DNA of 64,000 nucleotides, from assembly GCA_958450365.1 (NCBI GenBank), contig CAUEEP010000491.1, positions 124,001 to 188,000 on the forward strand. The letters are read 5' to 3'. Below are positions 54,834 to 64,000 of the stretch, in pieces (position 1 is the first letter of the stretch; every line of letters starts with the position of its first letter). The notes under the pieces are model-generated. The model was not told where the DNA came from. It did no database searches and saw only the letters and a list, made by a program, of their open reading frames with translations. Made by a program: the position numbers and the translations under genes. The DNA comes from Mesorhabditis belari (Eukaryota > Nematoda > Chromadorea > Rhabditida > Rhabditidae).

Positions 54834-55112
54834 TGAGCTCGCGTCTGGAAGCTGAGCTCGCGTCTGGAAGCTGAGCTCGCGTCTGGAAGCTGAGCTCGCG
54901 TCTGGAAGCTGAGCTCGCGTCTGGAAACTGAGCTCGCGTCTGGAAGCTGAGCTCGCGTCTGGAAGCTGAGCTCGCGTCTGGAAGCTGAGCTCGCGTCTGG
55001 AAGCTGAGCTCGCGTCTGGAAGCTGAGCTCGCGTCTGGAAGCTGAGCTCGCGTCTGGAAGCTGAGCTCGCGTCTGGAAGCTGAGCTCGCGTCTGGAAGCT
55101 GAGCTCGCGTCC
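54834..55112. repeat. 19 bp minisatellite (GAGCTCGCGTCTGGAAGCT)
   Basis: About 14 nearly identical copies, each with a SacI site (GAGCTC) and a CGCG-like core, in an otherwise AT-rich area. Only one or two substitutions (GGAAACT) are seen, so the array is young or homogenised. Confidence 0.95.
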
Positions 55113-55471
55113 GAATCCAAACTAATTACATAAAATCAAAGCAAGATATGTAGATTCTTAAAGTGAAGATACATTTGAAAAAAGATAATTTCATATTTCT
55201 TTACTAACTGAACTTTTTCCAAATGTAACTTCAATTTAGGAGTCGTGCTCTACAAAAGTCTTGCTCTACAAAATGACATCAAAATATTCAAAATTGGCCC
55301 ACTAGTTTCGGAGTTCTAAGCACGCAAAGTTGCGCGGTCAGGTTTTGTTCGGATTCAAACAAAATTCAAAGATTTTCGGCTGATGAATAATGATAAGAAA
55401 ATCGATTTATATTCAATAAATAGTTCAAAACTCGAGTTCAAAACTAATCAAATAAACTAATCAAATTGTAG

Positions 55472-56669
55472 ATTTGAAATTCTCAAACTACATTGAAGCT
55501 CCGTTGAGAAAATTAATGGCAAGAGTTTCTCTTTTCACTGGAATCTCTCAAAACGTTTCTTTACTTGCTTTAACATTAGTTGGAGAACGAGAGAATGGAA
55601 GTAAGTGTTTGGTTTGAAATTTTCAAAGCAAAAAATCGATCAAATTTTCAGATCTGCACACGATATTCTTTTGCTTTTTCATTGGTTTTACTTATTTTTA
55701 TTGCGTTTCGTTGACATATATTTGTCGAAGTAGCGATTATTATGAAAAAAATCGTGAAAAGGTTTGTCGGGATTGTAACCAGAGATATCCGGATCCAAAT
55801 CCCAATCTCTACATAAACATACAAAGAACGACTACGCGACACTCCAATAGACAATCCACAGATAGGCCATAGATAGTCCATAGTAGTCCATAGTAGTCCA
55901 TAGTAGTCCATCGTAGTCCATTGTAGTCCATAGTAGCCCATAGTAGTCCATAGAAGTCCATAGAAGTCCATAGTAGTCCATAGTAGTCCCTAGTAGTCCA
56001 TTGTAGTCCATAGTAGTCCATTGTAGTCCATAGTATTCCATAGTAGTTCAATGTAGTCCATAGTAGTCCATTGTAGTCCATTGTAGTCCATAGTAGTCCA
56101 TTGTAGTCCATCGTAGTCCATTGTAGCCCATAGTAGTCCATAGAAGTCCATAGAAGTCCATAGTAGTCCATAGTAGTCCATAGTAGCCCATAATAGTCCA
56201 TAGTAGTCCATAGTAGTCCCTAGTAGTCCATTGTAGTCCATAGTAGTCCATTGTAGTCCATAGTAGTCCATAGTAGTTCAATGTAGTCCATAGTAGTCCA
56301 TTGTAGTCCATTGTAGTCCATAGTAGTCCATTGTAGTCCATCGTAGTCCATTGTAGTCCATAGAAGTCCATAGTAGTCCATAGTAGTCCATAGTAGTCCA
56401 TCGTAGTCCATTGTAGTCCATAGTAGTCCCTAGTAGCCCATAGTAGTCCATAGTAGTCATCTTTTTGTTCTTTGTATGCTTGTGTAGAGATTCGAATCTG
56501 GTTCCGGGCATTCTTGATTGTAAAAAGGGTAAAATACACAATTCATAATGAAATGTTTAGGCTAAACGCGATCTTAAACAGAAAATCTCATTGATTTTCG
56601 TGCTCACTTTACTTTTGCCAATCGTTTTCGCACTTTTCTTTGTTTATTTCCTCAAATGTCTTCGATTCA
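55472..56669 (+). CDS. PGAP2/Frag1-like membrane protein, partial
   Basis: Three exons in consistent phase: 55472-55600, 55652-55761, 56561-56669. They encode LKFSNYIEAPLRKL, VSLFTGISQNVSLLALTLVG, ERENGNLHTIFFCFFIGFTY and FYCVSLTYIC, then KISLIFVLTLLLPIVFALFF with KCLRF. The pattern of a helix ending in a NVSLLALT-V--REN--LH turn, then a second helix, a polar loop and a third helix, fits the Frag1/DRAM/Sfk1 family, whose PGAP2 members work in the ER/Golgi on GPI-anchor lipid remodelling. The first exon or exons before 55472 and the end after 56669 are not located; a possible next exon at 56792-57000 (phase-compatible) lacks clear family motifs. Intron 2 of these three holds the 10 bp minisatellite. 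It could also be another Frag1/DRAM member. Confidence 0.55.
55858..56456. repeat. 10 bp minisatellite (TAGTCCATAG)
   Basis: About 60 copies of a 10 bp unit with scattered substitutions (TTG, TCG, CCC variants), all inside the intron between PGAP2-like exons 55652-55761 and 56561-56669. It keeps all three minus-strand frames open, so long MDYYGLLWTT-type frames there are artefacts of the repeat. Confidence 0.95.
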
Positions 56670-57655
56670 GTGAGTTTATTTGAAAGTTTTAAATCGAATT
56701 TCCAATTTCTAAGCTCTTTTTGGGAAAACGTGGTAAACTGGTACAGAAATTGAATTCAAGCAAAAATCTAAAAATGATTATTATTGTGCAGTGAGAGGGT
56801 ACCGATGGGGCAATGATTATTTAGATATTTATAGATATTTAGATATTTATACCGAATATAGCACAATCACTAATCTAGCGAGAAAATACAATAAAATAGA
56901 ATCAATCGTTGGTTCAGTGTGTCAAAGCCAAAGAAAAGCAATCCAAAGTGGGCTCCGTTCCCTTTTTATCACACAAACGATCTTTAGAGGAAGGTAAATG
57001 GTAAATGAAAGGGGTTAAGACTATCACCAATGCAACATCTATAAAAAATGACAGCATTGAGAACTTAACAATTAAACTTAATACTTATTTAAGCCAAACG
57101 AAAAAGAATACAAAGTAGGCTCCGTCTCTCGGCTCCGTTATCACACAAACCAACGATTGATATTAGAGGAAGGAGAAGAGAATCGGAGATATTCAAAATC
57201 AAAGCCTCAAATAAGATTTCACAGAAAAGAGCTACTTTTCGGCACAATTAACATTAATGACATTAATGACTTTAATGACTTTTAGCTCTAAAGCAAGAAA
57301 AGACAAAATAAAGGGCTGTATCGAAAAGTTCGCGCACACTTTCCAAAAGAACCTCGATTTTACAGCTAAAACCCAGATCGAAATACGACTTACTATATAG
57401 TATTTTAAAGCTGAAATTCTGGGAAACATTTCTACACCTAAATCATCCCGATCTGAACCACCTAGCTCTCTAGAGAAGTCAAAGAAACATTGTAGTGCGC
57501 TGGAGGCAAACTGTCATCGCGTTCATCTATTTGAACCTGTTTTTAATTGAAAAACCTTTCAAAAAGCCTTTTAATTAAAAGTTGAATTGTTATTTTAAAA
57601 GAATAAAGTCTCTTATAAAAATAAAAACGTAAAATATTCTTTAAAAAGATGTGAA
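56670..57655. other. Mostly non-coding, local duplication
   Basis: GGCTCCGTT-C and TTATCACACAAAC-A-CGAT and TTAGAGGAAGG recur at 56950-56997 and 57118-57172, a degenerate direct repeat. No gene beyond the possible exon mentioned for the PGAP2-like gene. Confidence 0.4.
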
Positions 57656-57658
57656 GTT

Positions 57659-58232
57659 GGGAGTGGGACAAATGCGACCTTTTTTTGCGCACCCGGACAT
57701 TTGCGCACCTTTTTTTCCGCACTTAGCCCATTAGCGCACCTTTTTTCGCGTTTTAAAAAAGCTCTAAAAGCTAATATTAACAAAAAAAGCTTTAAAAAGC
57801 TCTAAAAGCTAATATTAACCAATTTCTATTCCAAAAGTTGTTTTTCTAGGTAATTTGAGGGTGTCGAATTCAAATTTTGACACAACAGAGCGTGTGGAAC
57901 CAATTTGAAAGACAATTTGAAAGACAAAACGGCTAAGTCAAATTACAGAAAATTGTTGATTTTTCTCTTTGTATAACCCCGTCCGTTCGCTTCCACAAGC
58001 TCTGATATGCCAAAATTTCGATTCTACGCTCTAAAATTACCTAGAAAAACAACTTTTGGAATAGAAATTCGTTAATATTAGCTTTTAGAGCTTTTTTTTA
58101 AGCTTTTTTTGTTAATATTAGCTTTTAGAGTTTTTTAAAACGCGAAAAAAGGTGCGCTAATGGGCTAAGTGCGGAAAAAAAGGTGCGCAAATGTCCGGGT
58201 GCGCAAAAAAAGGTCGCATTTGTCCCACTCCC
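57659..58232. mobile_element. 574 bp near-complete palindromic MITE
   Basis: GGAGTGGGACAAATGCGACC at the left end is mirrored at the right end. Pairing continues almost to the middle with TTTGCGCACCCGGACATTTG, CGCACTTAGCCCATTAGCGC and AAAGCTCTAAAAGCTAATAT, and the inner unique part is about 150 bp. No coding sequence. Confidence 0.85.
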
Positions 58233-58904
58233 ATGAATTTACTCTAGTTTTCTTTAATAATTTGAATTTTTGTAAATCTTTCTGAACTCGTTACTTTTTT
58301 CTATTTTAAACAAGAAACAGTTTTTTGAAATGCATTAAAGAATGAAAATGTCAACAATTCCAGCATACGAGCTCTTCTGTTTATCTGAATATCTCACCAT
58401 TTGCGTGATTTTTGCCTTTCATCTCACCACACTCAAAGATCTCAACTTTAATGTAATATTGGTGCATAAAACACATAAACCATTAAAGTTTCGTATATAA
58501 AAGTAACTCAATAAAAATATTCATTCAATAAACATTTATTTACAAATGATTTTAAACATAAAAATATATAGAAAAGTTTACGATATACTTTTCCACATTT
58601 TTAGCTTTTCTCTCGTCATTTTCTTGGGTTTTTTCGGGATCGTCTCTGAAAAAAAAGTAGATAAGTAGTTAGTTAGATAAGATAATTAGTAATTAGTTAG
58701 ATATTGGTGAGAAATATATGTCGTAGCCGATTATGAATGAAATTTTTTGGTAAATCTTTCTAGTAGAGCAACCCTTTAATGTATGAGGACAATATTATAT
58801 CATCCTGTAGCGAATTAAATTCTACGTCGATTGGTACCAAATTCGTGAGTTTAGGTTAACAATTACCGGCGCTACAACGTTTCATTCAAAATCGGCGGGA
58901 CCCC

Positions 58905-59210
58905 CGTAGCCGATTATGAATGAGTGGGTCTAGGAGCGTCCAACCATCAAGTATTTAGTATCATTCAACGCAGAATCATTAATAATTATGTTAAATTTTT
59001 AAAATTAGAAAGATTGGATAAAAAGAAAAAAATAATGGGGCCTCAAAGTTTCCTCTTGAACAAACAGTTTTTTTGCTCTAATTTTTTTTCTTTTTATCAA
59101 ATCTTTCTAATTTTAAAAATTTAACATAATTATTAATGATTCTGCGTTGAATGATACCAAATACTTGATGGTTGGACGCGTCTGGACCCGCTCATTCATA
59201 ATCGGCTACG
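58905..59210. mobile_element. 306 bp fold-back MITE
   Basis: CGTAGCCGATTATGAATGAG at the left is mirrored at the right, with arms of about 130 bp. The same CGTAGCCGATTATGAATGA also stands at 58722, so an additional end lies upstream. Confidence 0.8.
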
Positions 59211-59218
59211 ACATATAT

Positions 59219-59652
59219 ACCGTAAATACTGTAATAGTACCCCATCCCCCTCGTGACTGGGACAAAGGGGCCAGATATGCTTCAAGTTGTCAATATTAGC
59301 GGTGATTTGGATGCAAAAGCTATTACCGTAAATACTGTAATAGCTCGTACAGTCGCGTAGTCGCAAAAGTTTTTTAGTATTTCATTTTTTTTCAAAGCCC
59401 CCCCCGACTTCCAAAAAAATGAACCTGTTTTTAAAGAAAAATCTTTCAAAAAGCCTTTTAAGTAACAGTTGAATTGTTATTTTAAAAGAATAAAGTCTCT
59501 TATCAAAAAATAGCCCTGAATTTCAACTATTTTTTGATACCTAAGCGCACATTGTAGCATAAACCAGTGTCGAGAAAAACGCTTTCAAAGCTAGACTACG
59601 CAACACTCCGCACCGTCATTATGGGGGTGCGGTACTATTACAGTGTTTACGG
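59219..59652. mobile_element. TACCGTAAATACTGTAATAG MITE, copy 1
   Basis: Begins ACCGTAAATACTGTAATAGT and ends ACTATTACAGTGTTTACGGT. A second internal start at 59327 shows an overlapping insertion. Shares AGCGTTTTTCTCGACACTGG-type inner sequence (inverted) with 47736-47970. Confidence 0.7.
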
Positions 59653-59697
59653 TATGTATTTAGTTAGATAAGACAAGATATTGGTGAGAAATATATA

Positions 59698-59960
59698 CCG
59701 TAAATACTGTAATATTAGCCCACCCCCCTCGTATAGTCGCGTAGTCGCAAAAGTTTTTTAGTATTTCATTTTTTTTTCAAAGCGCCCATACTTTCAAAAA
59801 ATGCGTCTTTAGTATCAAAAAATAACCCTGAATTTCAGCTATTTTTTGATACCTAAACGAGCATTGTAGCATAAACCAGTGTCGAGAAAAACTCGTTCAA
59901 AGCTAGACTACGCAACACTCTGCACCGTCATTATGGAGCTGGGGTACTATTACAGTATTT
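59698..59960. mobile_element. TACCGTAAATACTGTAATAG MITE, copy 2
   Basis: Begins TACCGTAAATACTGTAATAT, ends GGGGTACTATTACAGTATTT. Inner sequence matches copy 1. Confidence 0.7.
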
Positions 59961-60907
59961 AGTTAGATAAGATAAGAAAAAAGTAGAAAGAGTCGTTAGT
60001 TTTAAATAGATAAATGTAAATTTTAGTTTTAATTGACATGCAATACCTTTTGAGACTTTTCGAGACATCTTTGGTGTGTTGTGATCCTGAAAACGAATGC
60101 TAAGTCGTTAAAAAAGTTTTGTTTTATTGTTTTATTGTTGTTTTATTGTTTCAAATTTAGCTCATTCTACTCCTGGCTTCAATTTCTATTTCCTGCTTAT
60201 CTAAATAAGAAAATGAAGAATTCAGTGTACCAGAAAGGATTTGTTTACAGATTTAAGCACCAAGTATGATACGATGTCGAGTATAGAAGCTTTTTTCTAC
60301 CTCTCTTGGTCTGACAATCATGATTCCGATCTCCATAAATTGAATCACAGCATTCGTGAACATTCGTGCTGAAAGTTACTATTGAAAAGCTTTCCCAGAA
60401 GACTGAAAAGCTTTAAATCTTTCACAAGACAGAGAAAATAATGAAAATGAAATGATTTTTCAAAAAAATTTCAAAAGAGTTGATTCAAAATTGACTTTGA
60501 CTTTGACTCTGACTTAAAAGTCATTGATTTCACATTTGTGATGGTTTCTGAATGATCACGGGGTATTTATAAGCTGGGAATTTATAAGCTTTCCCCATTT
60601 GGTGTTCCGTTGAACGCAATGTATCATCAGTGAGGAAACAGCATTTCAAATTCGCCCCAAAAAACAGACACAAAATTTGCAAATCCTTTGTGGCGTCACG
60701 AGGTCGTGTACTCTTGTTGTATGGGAAATCTGTAGTCAAATCTGTACCTGGGAAATCTGTAGTCAAATTTTGAAAGTTTCAAAATGCTTTGAATCACCAA
60801 TCAGGAAGATCAATCAAGAATCAATCAAAGAAAGCGCTATTGATCTTCCACAACACCTTGTCCATAGATCATATTGATCATTAGTAAAAATTGAATAATT
60901 TCTAATA

Positions 60908-61441
60908 TTGGGTTGTTGAATTGAAAACTGCGGGACTTTGAACTAAAATTTATTCGGCATAAAACCATCAATTCATTCCAGATAATTTCCATTATTATTG
61001 ACGACTTCTGCCCATTTTACAGACAATTTGCGGATTCCTCTTTCGTAGTAGGATTTTGGTTTGTGTGTGAGACAAGTGTGAGAGGACTGGAGGACTGGAG
61101 ATGTCCCAGCTTGAGCATTTGAGCACTTTCTTCAAAAGAAACCCATTTTGGTGTCAATAGAAAAGTTGTAGAGAATCAAAAATTAGGCTTATAGCCAAAT
61201 TTCCAAAAAGATACACTTAGTAGTTTCGCTTAAAATGCAAGTTTTGTTGCAAGTTTTGTGAAAATTCGTAAATTTGGCATTTCTTGAAAACCAGTTTTTG
61301 AATCGTTCTGAAAATTTGGATATAAGCTTGATTTTTGATTCTCTACAACTTTTCCATTGACACCAAAATGGGTTTCTTTTGAATAAAGTGCTCAAACTGT
61401 CACATATGACAATAGCCCGCAGTTTTCAATTCACCAACCCA
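60908..61441 (-). mobile_element. Mariner-derived MITE
   Basis: Ends TTGGGTTGTTGAATTGAAAA and its inverse near CACCAACCCA. Closely similar in content to 53480-54017 but inverted. A partial inverse end (TTTTCAATTCACCAACCCAA) also stands at 61563-61583. Confidence 0.8.
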
Positions 61442-62322
61442 TTAAAATCAATCAATCAAATCCAGTTTTCGAAATTTTATCAATTTAAACTTTAGGCTTT
61501 AAGCTTATAACTTTAGGTAAAGCTTGGCGGTAACTGCTCGAGCTTAGGCTTAGGCTTTTCCAGTTTTCAATTCACCAACCCAATACATTCACAACAAAGT
61601 CCTTTTTGATTTTTTTTTGATCTTCAACAGTTAGCCGAGCTCTGATCAACTTTAAAAGTTTCAAAATGCTTATGATCAATCAAGAATAAGCGGATTTGAA
61701 TGAAACGGCTCTAAAAGAAGTATCGTTTTCTTTTCTGCTTAAACAATCAGACTCAAGTCAAAACTCTGAACTGACCAATAAGCCAAGTTTTCTAATTGTC
61801 AGCTTTACATTAAGCTTACAAAGATTGTCAAGAATTTCTGCATATTTGCTGAATGATTGGAGTTGGGAATTGGTTGCAAAAGTGCGTGTTTTGATGCAAA
61901 AGATGGGACATAAGGCTTTTTGGAGTTTGGAAAAGAGGGAAAAGAGAAAAAGAAAAAAAAGATCGGAGAGAGGAAAAGAAGAAACGGGTACATTTCACGG
62001 GAAAAGAAAATTGAGAAAAGACAAATGAATTGAGAAAGAAAGAGAGGATGTTCTCTATCTCTTTCTTGTGTTCTCATCTCCGGAATTCCCCAACAATAGG
62101 CCGATTGGTGCGGTTTTTTTTGAAAAAGGGAAAAAAGAGAAAACAAACTCTTCTCGGCAAGAAATTGGCAAGAAATTCTGCCAAACACTCCACATTGGCA
62201 TCTTCGAGGTTTGGATCTGAAAAAGGATTCTCCTTTTTGATTGTAAATTATTCTTTCATTACCCAAAGCTTTATTTCATTTCATTCTTTTATTATTGCTT
62301 TTGATTTATTTTCTCTGATGTA

Positions 62323-62540
62323 CAGGGTGACCAAGAATTACCGCAACAACGTCGTATTATGTTATGAGCTCCATTTCATTTTTTGTTTATCTATTTTTAT
62401 GGTTTTGTGTATTTTTCTTATTTTATGGTATGATTACTAACTTTCTAAGTAAACCTTTCGAGATGGGTTGCATATTTGGTTAAAAGCCGGCTGGTTTAGG
62501 CTTAGGCTTTTGTGTGTTGCGGTAATTCTTGGTCACCCTA
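62323..62540. mobile_element. Small TA-flanked MITE
   Basis: CAGGGTGACCAAGAATTACC after TA, mirrored as GGTAATTCTTGGTCACCC before TA; about 218 bp with no coding sequence. Confidence 0.75.
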
Positions 62541-62629
62541 TATAAAATATTGCATAATTTCTAATACATTCACAAAAAAGTCCTTTTTGATCCTTTTTTT
62601 GTTTTAAACGACTCTATTATTAGGTTGAT

Positions 62630-63513
62630 GCAAAAGTCTTTTTCATTTTTTTCGTACTTCTTTTGAAAAATAACAAAGTCATCAATTAACATATGGTTTA
62701 CTCTAAATGAAAAGTGTTTATTAAAAAATACCGACTGGGGCTACCAGTGGTGAATTTATCGCATGCACGAAATATATGAATCACAATACAACGACACACA
62801 CAATACTAGGCTATATCTTAACTTAACCCACGTCATGACAGACGGCTCCCTAACCCTAAGCTCAATGGGGAACTAAATAGCTTTTTTGGTGGTGAAGGGA
62901 AGATGACGATGAAGGAGTGGCTTGTCACTTTAAAGAACTGGGGCCACAACCACCAGACTGCCCTCCAGAAAACCTCTCAACCCGAAGGGAAAGGAAATCC
63001 GAAGGGGGTGACCATGTCGCATGTGGGGTTCGAACCCTCGACCTTCCGATTAAGATAAAAGACACTTAACCAGTCAGCCACACGTGCTCCTTATTGTTGA
63101 ATTTCCCATCTTTTTAAGTCAATTTGGGTTCACTTTCAAGCAAATTCGAGAGTGAAAACGGGTTTTTCATAAAAATCTATAAAAACCTCTATAAAGAAAT
63201 TGGCTGAATCAATTTCTCTGAAAATCTGAAAAAATATCTAACTTTTTGTGCTCTATCTTTATTTATTAACATCAAGATTGGTTTCCTTAGCTAAAGCGTC
63301 TAAAATGCATCATCGAGCCGTCGCCTTTTTTGACTACCCGATTTCAGACTCTCAAAAAAAATCTAGACATAAGACATGTTAAACTCGTTTTAATGTCATT
63401 TTGCAGAAAAATAATTGGCCTTTCAAATGCAATAAACCGTTGTTCAATTGGTGCATTTGTTACTTTTTAACGGAAGTACGAAAAAAATGAAAAAGACTTT
63501 TGCATCAACCTAA
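62630..63513. mobile_element. Mariner-type element carrying a tRNA-like insert
   Basis: TA-flanked, ends TTAGGTTGATGCAAAAGTCT and inverse. Compared with the 520 bp copy at 28609-29128 it carries about 360 extra bases (about 62740-63095), including the tRNA-like element. Confidence 0.75.
63022..63090 (-). tRNA. tRNA-like element inside transposon
   Basis: Minus strand GCACGTGTGGCTGACTGGTT, B box GGGTTCGAACCCC, acceptor 6 of 7 pairs by a shifted register, irregular anticodon arm. It is probably the head of a SINE-like insert in the surrounding element. Confidence 0.45.
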
Positions 63514-63515
63514 TA

Positions 63516-63725
63516 GGTTGTCCAATAAGTAATGCGTGTTTTGACACGATTTTCAAAATATCACAAAATTAACAAAAGAGAACTTTATTAATCGATATAT
63601 TCTCCACAACAATCAACAACATTTCTCCATCGTCCGAGCAAAGAGTGAAGTCCGTCATAATAGAATGAAGCTGGTTTCGATGAGTAACATCGAAATAAGT
63701 AACACGCATTACTTATTGGACAACC
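63516..63725. mobile_element. 210 bp mariner MITE
   Basis: TA-flanked, ends GGTTGTCCAATAAGTAATGC and exact inverse. The inner CAACATTTCTCCATCG stretch is like decayed transposase sequence. It starts at the TA that ends the neighbouring element. Confidence 0.8.
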
Positions 63726-63814
63726 TAATATATTAACTGTAGATTTGAAAATTTATAACCTGAAATTCTGGAATGGAGAATTCAAATCAATTATTACTTT
63801 TTGAACAACTTTAT

Positions 63815-63930
63815 TATTACTTTATTTACTTTAATAAACATTCCTTTACTTTATTGAACATTCCTTTACTTTATTGAACATTATTTTACTTTATTGAACA
63901 TTATTTTACTTTATTGAACATTTCCAAGCC
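63815..63930. repeat. 21 bp tandem repeat (TTTACTTTATTGAACATT)
   Basis: About five copies of TTTACTTTATTGAACATTCC/ATT. Confidence 0.85.
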
Positions 63931-64000
63931 AATACAGTCATCAAAAAACTCTAAAACTTGAGTAATTCAATCAAATTAAAGAAAAAAAGAAAAAAAAATC

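Noticed and set aside
54782..55120. CRISPR-like array or repeat protein
   Set aside because: 19 bp units are directly tandem without spacers, and the genome is nematode; this is a minisatellite.
55809..56541. Tyr/Trp/Leu-rich repeat proteins on the minus strand
   Set aside because: The 10 bp minisatellite lacks stops in three frames; the region is an intron of a plus-strand gene.
61696..62440. Protein-coding genes in overlapping frames
   Set aside because: Lys/Arg-rich and Phe/Ser-rich frames on opposite strands of A/G-rich DNA; part overlaps a MITE end.

Overview
The window is nuclear DNA of a free-living-type (rhabditid-like) nematode. The evidence is AT-rich sequence, many 40-60 bp introns ending in TTTCAG, serpentine chemoreceptor genes, secreted C-type lectins, an ASABF-type nematode defensin, a near-identical calcineurin B subunit, and many Tc1/mariner-type elements with TA target sites. 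Species cannot be named from sequence alone.

Layout. 1-2.0 kb: a MITE and a LINE reverse-transcriptase remnant. 2.0-7.9 kb: the 5' half of a drp-1 type dynamin gene (8 exons, complete GTPase domain), which runs into a large perfect-looking palindrome whose exact centre is a dead Tc3-like transposon; exons 2-8 are repeated backwards on the other side. 7.9-11.1 kb: a second palindrome directly abutting the first, with a truncated Srt-like chemoreceptor fragment in its spacer. 11.4-13.5 kb: a 7TM chemoreceptor gene on the minus strand. 14.7-15.4 kb: another LINE remnant. 15.75-24.12 kb: a 16-exon minus-strand gene for a secreted protein of 626 residues with four C-type lectin domains in an A-B-A-B order; a FLYWCH/MULE transposon and a mariner relic lie in its introns. 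26.35-27.85 kb: a single-domain secreted lectin. 28.1-28.5 kb: an ASABF-type defensin. 29.7-30.4 kb: an 81-residue protein built from two copies of one motif. 30.8-31.6 kb: a broken serine carboxypeptidase.

33.9-36.5 kb holds a 16-exon headcase (HECA) homologue and 41.0-48.6 kb the calcineurin B gene, whose introns have taken up several MITEs, a TTAA-flanked piggyBac-like element and tRNA-derived repeats. 48.6-64 kb is mostly non-coding: tandem arrays (51, 15, 14-15, 19 and 10 bp units), nested MITEs, and one partial PGAP2/Frag1-like membrane-protein gene at 55.5-56.7 kb.

The genes fall into two groups. Lectins, defensin and chemoreceptors are the usual fast-evolving environmental or immune genes of nematodes; drp-1, headcase and calcineurin B are conserved single-copy genes. 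The most unusual structure is the pair of abutting palindromes at 2.3-11.1 kb, which splits a conserved mitochondrial-fission gene around a transposon. A biological fold-back and a library or assembly artefact both remain possible. All exon structures below are read by eye from frame, splice signals and family similarity, without transcripts.
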